A stretch of DNA of 64,000 bases, from contig NC_004722.1 in the NCBI RefSeq assembly GCF_000007825.1, positions 2,768,501 through 2,832,500 on the forward strand, written 5' to 3'. Source of the stretch: Bacillus cereus ATCC 14579 (GTDB lineage Bacteria; Bacillota; Bacilli; Bacillales; Bacillaceae_G). This document shows, in pieces, positions 33,233-42,001 of the stretch; position 1 is the first letter of the stretch, and each line of letters opens with the position of its first letter. The notes below the pieces were generated by a model. It saw only the letters and a list, made by a program, of their open reading frames with translations. It ran no database searches and had not been told where the DNA came from. The position numbers were made by a program, and so were the translations under genes.

Positions 33233-34894
33233 ATGGCATTTTCATTTCCGACTATACAAGAATTTTTGGAAAGCGCTTTAATCAATCATACATGTAGCCT
33301 TGATCGCATTAAGAAAATAAACGAAAGGTTTTATTATCTCCCTTCTACTACAGAAGAATATAATTGCGCAATTATTTATGTAGATGACTCATTCACTGCA
33401 TTAATTGACGCTTTTTCTTATGAATTAGCTGTTATCATCCTTAATGAAAACGATGAGCCGCTATGCTGTATAACTTCTCAGCAAATGATTCCATTTCTTT
33501 ATAAGTCCTACAATGAACTACAGTCATTTTATGACACTGTAATACAAACAACTGACTCTTCTGTTACAGTCATTGATAGTAAAGAATACGTTCGAACTTG
33601 GACAGATGGCGCTGAAAAAATATTTTCAGTCAATCATAATGAGATTATTGGGCAACCGATTACTCGTTTTTTTGATTATAAAGACTTGGAAATTTTACAA
33701 TCTTTACATGATGGAAAAAGCATAGTCGCTCAGTTCCATCAGCCTCGTCCCGATTTATTCGTATTAATTAATTCAAATCCAGTTTATTGTAATGATGAAA
33801 TTATAGGAGCAGTCGTTTCAGAAACAGATGTTACAAATCAAGTCGCTTTAAATGAAAAACTATTTAATATGTCACATGAAATGCACCGTTTAGAACAAGA
33901 AGTGGCAAAGTATAAAGATGAATCCGATCCATTCCTTGCGATGAATGGGAAAAGTCCTGTTATACAAAGAACGATACAATTAGCTAGAAAAGTTTGTTCG
34001 GTAAAATCAACTGTTTTAATACTTGGGGAAAGCGGAGTTGGAAAAGAAGTATTTGCGAAAGCAATTCATGAAGCAAGTGAGGCAGCGAAGGCGCCTTTCA
34101 TTTCGATTAACTGCGGGGCAATTCCAGAAGCGTTATTTGAAAGTGAATTATTTGGTTACGAGCGTGGGGCGTTTTCTGGAGCAAATAGTAAAGGAAAAAA
34201 AGGGAAAATTGAACTCGCGCAAGGCGGTACTTTATTTCTTGATGAAATAGGTGAAATGCCACTTGATATGCAAGTAAAACTGTTACGTGTACTGCAAGAG
34301 CGAAAGTATTACCGAGTTGGTGGTGAAAAAGAAATTAATATTGATTTCCGCATTATCGCTGCTACAAATCGTGATTTACAAGAAGAAATGAGAAAAGGAA
34401 CTTTCCGAGAAGATTTATATTACCGCTTAAATGTAGTTAGCTTGCATATTCCACCGCTGCGCGAAAGACGCGAGGATATTATTGAATTAACTTATTCTTT
34501 CTTAAATGATTTTTCAATCAACTATAACCGACCAATTCGTGATCTACCTTCAAGCATTATGCATGAACTGCTTCATTACAATTGGCCAGGTAATATTCGC
34601 GAACTTCGAAACGTTGTTGAACGGCTTGTGGTATTCGCAACAGACGGAATTATAAAACAAGAATATCTACCATTTCATACGACTGAAACTTTAGACAACC
34701 ATACAGCTCATTCCCTATTACTCAGCAACAATAATACAATCCTTTCTTTACAAGAAGAGATGGATGAGCATGAGAAAAAAGTTATTGAAAGGGCTTTACG
34801 AATTTTAAATGGGAATAAATTAGAATGCGCAAAACAACTTGGCGTAACAAGGGCTACTTTATATAACCGTTTAAAGAAACTTGGACTTCAATAA
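33233..34894 (+). CDS. PAS-domain sigma-54-dependent transcriptional activator
   Basis: A 553-residue activator. An N-terminal sensory region (1-100) is followed by a PAS domain (about 105-210, VTVIDSKEYVRTWTDGAEKI) and a short coiled coil. The AAA+ domain has GESGVGKE near 265, GAFSGA near 312 in place of GAFTGA, and FLDEIGEMPL. A Fis-type HTH ends the protein (AKQLGVTRATLYNRLKKLGL). It should turn on both flanking operons with RpoN when hydroxyproline or a related signal is present. AGGAGG precedes the ATG. Confidence 0.93.
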   Translation: MAFSFPTIQEFLESALINHTCSLDRIKKINERFYYLPSTTEEYNCAIIYVDDSFTALIDAFSYELAVIILNENDEPLCCITSQQMIPFLYKSYNELQSFYDTVIQTTDSSVTVIDSKEYVRTWTDGAEKIFSVNHNEIIGQPITRFFDYKDLEILQSLHDGKSIVAQFHQPRPDLFVLINSNPVYCNDEIIGAVVSETDVTNQVALNEKLFNMSHEMHRLEQEVAKYKDESDPFLAMNGKSPVIQRTIQLARKVCSVKSTVLILGESGVGKEVFAKAIHEASEAAKAPFISINCGAIPEALFESELFGYERGAFSGANSKGKKGKIELAQGGTLFLDEIGEMPLDMQVKLLRVLQERKYYRVGGEKEINIDFRIIAATNRDLQEEMRKGTFREDLYYRLNVVSLHIPPLRERREDIIELTYSFLNDFSINYNRPIRDLPSSIMHELLHYNWPGNIRELRNVVERLVVFATDGIIKQEYLPFHTTETLDNHTAHSLLLSNNNTILSLQEEMDEHEKKVIERALRILNGNKLECAKQLGVTRATLYNRLKKLGLQ

Positions 34895-34946
34895 AGAATC
34901 ATTATGCACCAATCAGGCGTTTACAGGTAGCCACCTCCTCTCTATA

Positions 34947-34964
34947 TTGGCATGATTTTTGCTT
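34947..34964 (+). promoter_or_regulatory. Sigma-54 promoter of the iron-sulfur/FAD subunit operon
   Basis: TTGGCATGATTTTTGCTT has GG and GC ten bases apart and a TTGC core, a good -24/-12 element. It lies 39 bases before the first gene. The same activator as for 33092-33109 is inferred. Confidence 0.9.
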
Positions 34965-35002
34965 ATATAATTTGTGAAAATCGAACTAGAGGAGGAATAC
35001 AC

Positions 35003-35275
35003 ATGACAAATAAAAACAACTTAATCGTTTGTCGTTGTGAAGAGGTTACATATGGGCAACTTCAATCGACAATTGCTGAATATAACTGCTCGGCAAGAGA
35101 ATTAAAACTAAGAACACGTGCTGGCATGGGATTTTGCGGTGGGCGCACATGCAGAATAATGATAGATCGAATGATTGAAAATGCGAATCCTGACGTAAAT
35201 CTTAATGAACTACCGTTAAAATATCAACCACCAATACGTGCAGTTACTTTTGGATCAGTAGGTGAAAGTAAATGA
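35003..35275 (+). CDS. BFD-like [2Fe-2S]-binding protein
   Basis: A 90-residue protein with the bacterioferritin-associated-ferredoxin cysteine pattern: VCRCEE at 9-14, then RAGMGFCGGRTC. The four cysteines bind a 2Fe-2S cluster. In heteromeric amino-acid dehydrogenases such a domain passes electrons between flavins; here it is a free small protein. GGAGG sets ATG 35003. The stop overlaps the next start by four bases. Confidence 0.85.
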   Translation: MTNKNNLIVCRCEEVTYGQLQSTIAEYNCSARELKLRTRAGMGFCGGRTCRIMIDRMIENANPDVNLNELPLKYQPPIRAVTFGSVGESK

Positions 35276-35604
35276 GTAGAATTACACATCACCCTATTTT
35301 AGGTACTTTACAAAGTAGTGAGCGTATTACCTTTCAATTTAACGGTCATCAATACGAAGCATATGAACATGAAACGATAGCTGCTGCCCTGTTAGCAAAT
35401 GGAATAAGGACATTAAGAGTTCATGAAGATAGCGGAACACCGCGAGGTATTTATTGTAATATCGGGCACTGTTCCGAATGCCGCGTGACAGTAAATAATC
35501 AAACAAATGTACGCGCATGCTTAACTGTTGTAGAAGAAAACATGGTTGTTGAAAGCGGGAAACAGCATCCGAATATCGTGAGAGAGATGGTGAAAAAGCG
35601 ATGA
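35272..35604 (+). CDS. HcnA-like [2Fe-2S] ferredoxin subunit
   Basis: A 110-residue plant-type ferredoxin-fold protein (Fer2_4) with the cluster cysteines in IYCNIGHCSEC and RACLT. It matches the small subunit of hydrogen-cyanide-synthase or opine-dehydrogenase-type complexes. It overlaps both neighbours by four bases, which indicates tight stoichiometry in a complex with the flavoproteins. Confidence 0.85.
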   Translation: MSRITHHPILGTLQSSERITFQFNGHQYEAYEHETIAAALLANGIRTLRVHEDSGTPRGIYCNIGHCSECRVTVNNQTNVRACLTVVEENMVVESGKQHPNIVREMVKKR

Positions 35605-36836
35605 GTGATGTAATTATTATAGGTGCAGGGCCAGCGGGATTATCTGCTTCTATCTCTTGTGCTCGTTTCGGACTAAAAGTGCTCGTTATTGATGAATTTA
35701 TGAAGCCGGGCGGGAGATTGTTAGGACAGTTGCATCAAGAGCCTACTGGAGAATGGTGGAACGGAATAGAAGAATCGAAGCGACTTCATGAAGAAGCAGA
35801 ATCACTTTCAGTACATATCAGGTGCGGTGTTTCGGTCTATAATTTAGATAAAGATGAAAACAATTGGTTTGTACATACTAATATCGGTACGTTAGAAGCA
35901 CCTTTCGTACTACTTGCTACTGGAGCTGCGGAATATTCTATTCCCCTTCCTGGCTGGACACTTCCAGGAGTGATGTCAATTGGAGCAGCTCAAGTTATGA
36001 CAAATGTTCATCGCGTGCAAGTTGGAAAAAAAGGAATTATTATTGGTGCTAACATTTTGTCTTTCGCCATTTTAAGTGAATTGCAATTAGCGGGAATTAC
36101 AGTGGATCATATTGTACTCCCTGAGAAAAGCGAGTTAAGTCAAAAAGCTGGTGAACCTGAAGAAGTTTTAAACTCTCTTTTAAATGCAGCTCACCTCGCT
36201 CCTTCTGCTTTCTTGCGAATAGGTAGCCACTTTATGAAATTCGATTGGATTCGAAAAGCTGGATTAACATTCTATCCAAACAACGGAATGAAAATAAACG
36301 GAACGCCACTTCACCTTCGGAAAGCAGCTCTTGAAATTATCGGAACAGATCAAGTTGAAGGTGTACGTATTGCTAATATTGACTCTAAAGGAAATGTTAT
36401 TAATGGAACAGAGAAAATATACGAAGCAGATTTTGTATGTATTTTCGGGGGATTATACCCACTTGCCGAACTTGCAGCTGTAGCTGGTTGTCCCTTCCAT
36501 TACATTTCAGAATTAGGTGGACACGTTCCTCTCCATTCTGAAGCAATGGAAACCCCTCTTCCCGGTTTATTTGTAGCCGGCAATATTACAGGCATTGAAA
36601 GCGGAAAAATTGCGATGGCGCAAGGAACAGTTGCAGGTCTATCTATTGCTAAATATGCAAGTAAAAAACCTGATATAGTCGACCAACAATTATCTCACGC
36701 CATTCAAAACGTTCACTCTGTTCGTCAAAAAGCTACAATTCAGTTTAATCCTATGCTAGATATCGGTAGACGAAAAATGAATGAAATTTGGCGTGATTAT
36801 TCTTCTACATATGCACATACTAAAAAGAGCTGTTGA
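35601..36836 (+). CDS. HcnB-like FAD/NAD(P)-binding oxidoreductase subunit
   Basis: A 411-residue flavoprotein with two dinucleotide-binding motifs: IIIGAGPAGLSASISC at 4-19, and KKGIIIGANILSFAILSE near residue 145. Motifs near the end include LFVAGNITGIESGKIAMAQG. It corresponds to the alpha subunit of HcnABC-type dehydrogenases and should act with the DAO-type subunit (31877) and the two iron-sulfur proteins in D-hydroxyproline oxidation. The stop codon lies inside the terminator stem. Confidence 0.88.
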   Translation: MSDVIIIGAGPAGLSASISCARFGLKVLVIDEFMKPGGRLLGQLHQEPTGEWWNGIEESKRLHEEAESLSVHIRCGVSVYNLDKDENNWFVHTNIGTLEAPFVLLATGAAEYSIPLPGWTLPGVMSIGAAQVMTNVHRVQVGKKGIIIGANILSFAILSELQLAGITVDHIVLPEKSELSQKAGEPEEVLNSLLNAAHLAPSAFLRIGSHFMKFDWIRKAGLTFYPNNGMKINGTPLHLRKAALEIIGTDQVEGVRIANIDSKGNVINGTEKIYEADFVCIFGGLYPLAELAAVAGCPFHYISELGGHVPLHSEAMETPLPGLFVAGNITGIESGKIAMAQGTVAGLSIAKYASKKPDIVDQQLSHAIQNVHSVRQKATIQFNPMLDIGRRKMNEIWRDYSSTYAHTKKSC

Positions 36837-36860
36837 GATTATTCTCAACAGCTCTTTTTT
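36822..36860. terminator. Bidirectional terminator
   Basis: AAAAAGAGCTGTTGAGA (36822-36838), loop TTAT, and its complement to 36859. It closes the dehydrogenase operon and the convergent DUF2653 operon. Confidence 0.9.
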
Positions 36861-37169
36861 CTAGTCATCTGAGTTATTAAATTTCGCTAATGCGTAAATG
36901 CCTTCTTCATCATCTAATTCAAGTTGTAATCTCGCTGCGAATGGATTGACATTATATTCTCTGTCAAGCAATAAGCGTAAAGCTTCGATTAAGTTTGCTT
37001 GAATTAAAATTTGCTGGCGACCATTTACCTCTACTTCCGCAGAGAAACCGTAGTCGTCATCATACATGAGTTCAACTAATACTTCTTCTGGACCCACTTG
37101 TCTTTTTTCAGCGATATATATACAAAGCGCATTTATAAGCTCTTGTTCAGAAATTTTTATTGTTTCCAT
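36861..37169 (-). CDS. DUF2653 family protein (YxcD-like)
   Basis: A 102-residue acidic soluble protein: ISEQELINALCIYIAEKRQ, PEEVLVELMYDDDYGFSAEV, and a final LELDDEEGIYALAKF. This is the DUF2653/YxcD pattern of Bacillus, without a known function. It overlaps the upstream membrane-protein gene by 13 bases, so the two proteins are probably made together. Confidence 0.75.
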   Translation of the reverse strand: METIKISEQELINALCIYIAEKRQVGPEEVLVELMYDDDYGFSAEVEVNGRQQILIQANLIEALRLLLDREYNVNPFAARLQLELDDEEGIYALAKFNNSDD

Positions 37170-37606
37170 GCTACTTCATCTGCTTTCTTCTTACGTTGGT
37201 CTTTGAAGTATTTAAATGCACGAACTGCTAACATTACGATACCAGCCATTACTAACATATTTACCATAAACGCTAATACAGAACCAAGAGCTCCCATATT
37301 TGCAAATAAGCTACCCATTAGTAAACCACCAAGACCACCTAGTAATAAACCTTTCATAAAGCTTCCTTTATTACTTTTTGGTGCCGTGTTTGTTGCTTTC
37401 GTTTTTGAATCTGGAGTCGTTTTTTGAGAATTTACATTTGAGTCTTTTTTGTTTAAATCAACTTTTGACTTTTGACCTGAACTTGGTGTAAATGATTTTT
37501 TACCAGATTTGTAACTTTTCGCTGCTGCATGATCTACAAACATAAAGCTGCTAGCCCCAAAGATAACCATGAATGCTGTCATTACTGCTACAAGTTTTTT
37601 CAACAT
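37157..37606 (-). CDS. Exported lysine/serine-rich protein with glycine-zipper membrane segment
   Basis: A 149-residue protein with a signal peptide (1-29, ending HAAAKS), a polar K/S/T/Q-rich linker (30-80), and two hydrophobic segments. The first is glycine-rich (GLLLGGLGGLLMGSLFANMG) and the second VLAFMVNMLVMAGIVMLA, ending in a basic tail. Similar Bacillus proteins are sometimes labelled Tim44-like. No function is established. A GTTC-type dyad upstream (37700-37711) may regulate it. Confidence 0.7.
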   Translation of the reverse strand: MLKKLVAVMTAFMVIFGASSFMFVDHAAAKSYKSGKKSFTPSSGQKSKVDLNKKDSNVNSQKTTPDSKTKATNTAPKSNKGSFMKGLLLGGLGGLLMGSLFANMGALGSVLAFMVNMLVMAGIVMLAVRAFKYFKDQRKKKADEVAWKQ

Positions 37607-37699
37607 ATTATATCCATTCTCCTTTTATATAGATATATGTGAAATGTATCTTTCTAGTAAATTCAGAATGATAGATTTGTTTTTAAGAACATTTTAAAG

Positions 37700-37711
37700 G
37701 TTCTTATGAAC
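37700..37711. promoter_or_regulatory. Putative operator, left copy
   Basis: GTTCTTATGAAC, a GTTC-N4-GAAC dyad, occurs here, and its exact reverse complement lies at 37828-37839. The two copies flank the divergent promoter region between the genes at 37606 and 37865. The DUF1836 protein is a candidate ligand. Confidence 0.5.
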
Positions 37712-37827
37712 TTATTATATGAACTTTTGTCGAAATATGCAAGTATTATTTACTTTCAACAGTTTGGTCACAAAGGAAAAATTAAGCAAAACAGAATTGA
37801 CTTTAAATGAAACAAAACATATTATAA

Positions 37828-37839
37828 GTTCATAAGAAC
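37828..37839. promoter_or_regulatory. Putative operator, right copy
   Basis: GTTCATAAGAAC, the reverse complement of the dyad at 37700-37711, lies 26 bp before the DUF1836 gene start. Confidence 0.5.
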
Positions 37840-37864
37840 TTTTTATTATTTTGGAGGTGAAAAG

Positions 37865-38629
37865 ATGGAAACATTTCATCTCACACGAAACGAAATGGCT
37901 ACCCTTCTTCTATCACTAAGAGGATGGAATACGAAAAAGCCTCTCGGTATTTTACAAGAAGCTTGGGCAAAGTCACATAAAAAAGATATTGAAAGCGGAC
38001 AAAGCGTTACAGCTTTTATTACTACCGCACTTTCACCTATTTTTGAAAAGCTGATTAAAATTGACGATACTGATGTCGGTTTTTCTTTAAATGAAATAGT
38101 TGCGCTTGGCAATCAGATTGAAAACACAAGTTTCTCTGTAACTGCTATGCAAAACTGGGTGAAACGAGATATAAAAGAAATGATTGGCTCTCCTCAAAAA
38201 GGGAAAAAATATTCAATTGAACAAGCAGCCTTACTATTTATTGTCGAAGATTTAAAAACAGCACTTGATTTTGAATCCATTCGTAAGCTATTACGCCTTA
38301 TTGTAAATGACCCAGCCGATCGAAGTGATGATTTAATCAATCCTGTTCATTTATATGTAGCATACTCTTCTCTATTTGAAGAACTCAATCAAGGGAATTG
38401 CTTACAATTAAATGCAACAGATACCGTTCATACAATTGAAAACATCGTAAAAGAAAAAGCTGATAAAATCGCAAGCAAGTTCGATCAAATCAATAATGAA
38501 CAACGCGAAGCAATTCGTAACGCTATTATTATTGCGACCCTTTCTGTACATACCGCATATGTACAAATGTTAGCAAAGCGTTACGTAACAGCAACTTTAT
38601 TTTTACAGAACTTAGATGTGAAGCCTTAA
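37865..38629 (+). CDS. DUF1836 protein, likely DNA-binding regulator
   Basis: A 254-residue protein with the DUF1836 region (about 25-180). It contains a MerR-like helix-turn-helix: SVTAMQNWVKRDIKEMIG followed by GKKYSIEQAALLFIVEDLK. The C-terminal third is helical. DUF1836 proteins are thought to be transcription regulators. The repeated dyads in its upstream region suggest autoregulation together with the divergent operon. AGGTGA precedes ATG 37865. Confidence 0.75.
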   Translation: METFHLTRNEMATLLLSLRGWNTKKPLGILQEAWAKSHKKDIESGQSVTAFITTALSPIFEKLIKIDDTDVGFSLNEIVALGNQIENTSFSVTAMQNWVKRDIKEMIGSPQKGKKYSIEQAALLFIVEDLKTALDFESIRKLLRLIVNDPADRSDDLINPVHLYVAYSSLFEELNQGNCLQLNATDTVHTIENIVKEKADKIASKFDQINNEQREAIRNAIIIATLSVHTAYVQMLAKRYVTATLFLQNLDVKP

Positions 38630-38863
38630 AAAATAGGAGCAGAAATGCTTCTATTTTTTTATGAGAAATTTTTAATAATCTTTTCATTAACCCTTCATGA
38701 AAACGCGGCTTATATCTTTTACTATAATAATTATGAGAGACATAAAAGAATTGAAATAGCAATCCCCTATGTAAATAAGGTATAATCTACATATAGTGAA
38801 CCTTTTACGTCATTAAATAAAAGGTTCTTATACTCAAAAATTCATAAACTAGAAGGTGCAACA

Positions 38864-39470
38864 ATGTTAAGTAGTTTTATTCATTCAGTATTAACGGTTT
38901 TTGAAGAATTAGGTTATTGGGGCATTATGCTTGGACTTATGATTGAAATTATCCCAAGTGAAATTGTCCTTGCTTATGCAGGATACTTAGTATTCAATGG
39001 AAGTATCTCATTTATAGGCGCTGTTGTATTCGGTACAATTGGCGGTGTTATTGCTCAAATCTTTATTTATTGGCTTGGACGATACGGCGGACGCCCTATA
39101 TTAGAACGTTACGGAAAATATATTTTCATACATTAAAAAACAAATAGATGCTGCAGAAGATTGGTTTAATCATTACGGAACTGGCGTCATTTTTACAGCA
39201 CGCTTCATTCCAGTAGTGCGTCATGCGATTTCAATTCCTGCTGGTATTACAAAAATGCCATTACTACGTTTCACTACATTAACAGCACTTGCGATTATCC
39301 CTTGGTCTATTATTTTCATTTATTTAGGTGAAAAACTAGGTGAAAATTGGGAGAATATAAATGATATTGCTGGTCCGTATGTGAAATCATTCGCAATTGG
39401 TGGCGTCGTACTTATACTTTTATATTTCGTTATAAAAAAATGGACAAAAAAGCGTAAAAATCTCGCTTAA
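38864..39470 (+). pseudogene. DedA family membrane protein, single frameshift
   Basis: The first frame encodes EIIPSEIVLAYAGYLVF and GYW-GR(Y)GG-type motifs through GKYIFIH, then hits TAA at 39134. The remainder (KKQIDAAEDWFNHYGTGVIF, TARFIPVVRHAISIPAG) continues in another frame to 39470. Removing one T in CATTAAAAAA (about 39131-39138) restores a 201-residue DedA/VTT-domain protein with all motifs, including the F..R..P..R segment. DedA proteins are lipid scramblase-like membrane proteins. As written the gene is inactive. Confidence 0.87.
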
Positions 39471-39480
39471 GAATATAATA

Positions 39481-39520
39481 AAAACCGCTATAAATTCATT
39501 CGGAATTATAGCGGTTTTTT
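39481..39520 (+). terminator. Terminator of dedA
   Basis: AAAACCGCTATAA (39481-39493) pairs with TTATAGCGGTTTT (39506-39518), then further T. Confidence 0.85.
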
Positions 39521-39638
39521 ATTTATATATGAATTAATCTTCAGGAATTATATAACACCTTTCCATCTACATTTACATGGATAAGCAACCATTTAATCAT
39601 TTCTTTCGTATATTATCTCAAAAAGGAGTGATTCCCCT

Positions 39639-39863
39639 ATGTATTGGCAGCAAAAAATACCGTACTTAATCGGACGCCCTATCGGCATTTCCTTCATAAA
39701 TGGGCAAGGAACTTCTGGTGTATTATGTTCAGCGCATGATGGTCAATTATATGTGTATGAATACCTTTACCAAGCTCAGTTTGCAATGAAACATTATGAT
39801 TATAGACAAATTCAAGATATACATGCATTCCCAAATTGCCCTCACCAAAATCCTCTATACTAA
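39639..39863 (+). CDS. Hypothetical 74-residue protein
   Basis: A 74-residue soluble protein, beta-rich and aromatic (MYWQQKIPYLIGRPIGISF, GQLYVYEYLYQAQFAMKHYD), with a central GQGTSGVLCSAHDG. AAGGAG precedes the ATG and a terminator follows the stop. The compact barrel-like pattern resembles small Bacillus spore or stress proteins, but no family is recognised. Confidence 0.65.
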   Translation: MYWQQKIPYLIGRPIGISFINGQGTSGVLCSAHDGQLYVYEYLYQAQFAMKHYDYRQIQDIHAFPNCPHQNPLY

Positions 39864-39897
39864 AAAAAATCGGAACGGCTCATAGCCATTCCGATTT
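39862..39897. terminator. Bidirectional terminator
   Basis: AAATCGGAA (39867-39875) pairs with TTCCGATTT (39889-39897), with inner GGCT/AGCC. It lies between convergent genes. Confidence 0.85.
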
Positions 39898-39904
39898 CTA
39901 TACT

Positions 39905-41086
39905 TTATTTCTCAGAATAAAATTTCTGCACTGCTTCATCAAAATAAATCCAACCTTTCCAGCCCAAATGAATCGTATCTTTTAAGAAATACTTATCATA
40001 TTCATGACCAGAGAAATCAATTACTGGATATCCTGCTTTCTCAACCTGTTCTCGAACTTTTTTATAATACACTTCACGGCGTTCTTTCGGGAAGCCAGTA
40101 TAATCATACCAAGGCCCATTTACAGGTACAGAAATAAAGAGTGGTTTGACATTTTTCTCTTTAAATAACTCTAAAATAATTTGTAAATCATCGTATTCTG
40201 GTGATTCATCATATGTTTCATTTGCTCTAAAGTTTTTTAAACCTTTTAGTTTTTTCTTCAGATTATTCTTATGATAATACGGATTTTCAATTCCGAATGT
40301 ATTTGTAGTAGATTCAGCTTTCCCTTCTTGTTCTGCGTGTTTACGTGCGTCTTCCCAAGAAATTGAACGAAGTCCGATATTTGTTTTCTCTTTCATCGGT
40401 TCGATTTTAAATAAAGAGTTAAATAAATCTCTATGATCTAAAATATTTCGATGCATATAAGCAAGTGGTTTAACTAACCCTGCTTTTATGTTATGTTTCG
40501 AATCATTATATACAATACCTTCTAATGAATTTTTTAATATATCATCTTCTTGAACAACTTTATAATCTAATAGCCGTTTCGCGATTTGCTTCTTCATTTC
40601 TGGATTTATCTTATCATTAAAAATAAAATGATATGCTTGTTGTTTGGAGAAATTATTAGTGAAATCCCCTTGTGATACACCAGTCTTTGTAAACCATTGT
40701 GGTGAAAGAACAAAGACTACTTTTTTACCTTCTAATTCATCCATAGTAGATGTCATATTTAAAATATGAGCTAAACTTTGTGTACCACCAGTTCCAATTA
40801 AAAACGGTGTAAAACCAGCTGGGTTTACTTTGAAATAATTAGACGGATGATATGCATCCATTCGTAAAAATTCTGATGAACCGTACATCGGTAAATACTG
40901 TGAATTCTCTAACATTTTTTGCTGTAAGAAAACACTTTGTAATTTCTCTTTTTGTAAAGAAGTTGCCGCATCTTCTACCTTCTTATCACTAATAAGCGAT
41001 ACTAAACTTTTCGATGGGATTAGAATGATAATGAAAAAAAGCACACACGCTAAAATTATAGGACCAAAAGCATGCTTCATTTTCAT
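39905..41086 (-). CDS. dltD: DltD-like D-alanyl lipoteichoic acid transfer protein (orphan)
   Basis: A 393-residue protein with an N-terminal membrane anchor (about 7-24). An SGNH-like catalytic domain carries the nucleophile in YGSSEFLRMD near residue 70, GTGGTQSLAHIL, and the His-Asp dyad in DTIHLGWKGW at the C-terminus. DltD completes D-alanine transfer to teichoic acids outside the membrane. The usual dltXABC genes are absent on both sides, so it is either a second copy or a reassigned paralogue. AGAGGG sets the ATG. Confidence 0.87.
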   Translation of the reverse strand: MKMKHAFGPIILACVLFFIIILIPSKSLVSLISDKKVEDAATSLQKEKLQSVFLQQKMLENSQYLPMYGSSEFLRMDAYHPSNYFKVNPAGFTPFLIGTGGTQSLAHILNMTSTMDELEGKKVVFVLSPQWFTKTGVSQGDFTNNFSKQQAYHFIFNDKINPEMKKQIAKRLLDYKVVQEDDILKNSLEGIVYNDSKHNIKAGLVKPLAYMHRNILDHRDLFNSLFKIEPMKEKTNIGLRSISWEDARKHAEQEGKAESTTNTFGIENPYYHKNNLKKKLKGLKNFRANETYDESPEYDDLQIILELFKEKNVKPLFISVPVNGPWYDYTGFPKERREVYYKKVREQVEKAGYPVIDFSGHEYDKYFLKDTIHLGWKGWIYFDEAVQKFYSEK

Positions 41087-41353
41087 CTTCTGTCCCTCTT
41101 TCTATCGTTATTAAATTGTAACCCTTGTTTTTGACACGTCATCTTTTCTCTCCTTTTTCTCTATACATGTTCCATTCTATTTATCTATTATATACATGTA
41201 TGTATTTCCTTACTGTTCTATTAAGTCCTATATAAATAGCACAAGAAAATGTTTCCATAGAAACACGTTAATTATACAAGATTCTACATAAATTTCACAC
41301 TGGAATTTCATTAATAATTTTATTTTTTAACAATAAAAAAACATATGAAATGT

Positions 41354-41887
41354 CTAGAATTCTTCGGATGATGTATGAAGTTCAAAATATGATAATAAAC
41401 GCCCGCTATGATTAACTTCATGAGTATATATAAACCCGAGCTTTCGTAAAAGTTTTTTCGAGCTCTCATTTGCTACTTTAACTCTAGCAATTATTCTTAT
41501 TACATTCAAAGTCTCTATTGCATATTTAATGGAAGCCTCTGCTGCTTCTAATGCATACCCATTCCTCCAATGTTCTGGGTCAAGGAGATACATAATTTCT
41601 ATTGCACCTGTTTCATCTACCTTTCTTAAACCACAATGTCCTAAAAGCTTTCCTGTTTCACTATTAAATAACAACCATACCCCGAAGTCATACTGTTCCC
41701 AATGTAAGATAAGTTGCCCAATATAATCATTTGTTTCTTCCTTCGACATTCCTCTTGATTTAGCCAACCATTTGCCAACAGTATCTTTTTTTAATATGTT
41801 ATAAAACTGATTAATATCTTCTACAATTGGTTTCCTCATAAATAATCTTTTTGTATAAATTACTTTCTCTTCTTCAAACATAGACAT
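41354..41887 (-). CDS. GNAT acetyltransferase, RimJ/RimL type
   Basis: A protein of 177 residues with the RimJ/RimL-type order: YTKRLFMRKP near the start, GKLLGHCGLRKV, AIEIMYLLDPEHWRNGYALEAAEA, and RVKVANESSKKLLRKLGF. It would acetylate an amino group of a protein or small molecule. Three ATGs are close together; the second (41887) has the best spacing to GGAGGGG. Monocistronic. Confidence 0.85.
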   Translation of the reverse strand: MSMFEEEKVIYTKRLFMRKPIVEDINQFYNILKKDTVGKWLAKSRGMSKEETNDYIGQLILHWEQYDFGVWLLFNSETGKLLGHCGLRKVDETGAIEIMYLLDPEHWRNGYALEAAEASIKYAIETLNVIRIIARVKVANESSKKLLRKLGFIYTHEVNHSGRLLSYFELHTSSEEF

Positions 41888-41955
41888 CATTTCCCCTCCA
41901 AATACTGTTTACAGACTAATAAATTATACCATGAACTATTTTTCTAACTTTAAAT

Positions 41956-41992
41956 AAGAAAAACAGACTATCACATACATGAAGTCTGTTTC
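41956..41992 (-). terminator. Terminator of the ykf/opp operon
   Basis: AAACAGACT (41961-41969) pairs with AGTCTGTTT (41983-41991), followed on the minus strand by TTTTTC. Confidence 0.8.
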
Positions 41993-42001
41993 TCCATTCT
42001 T

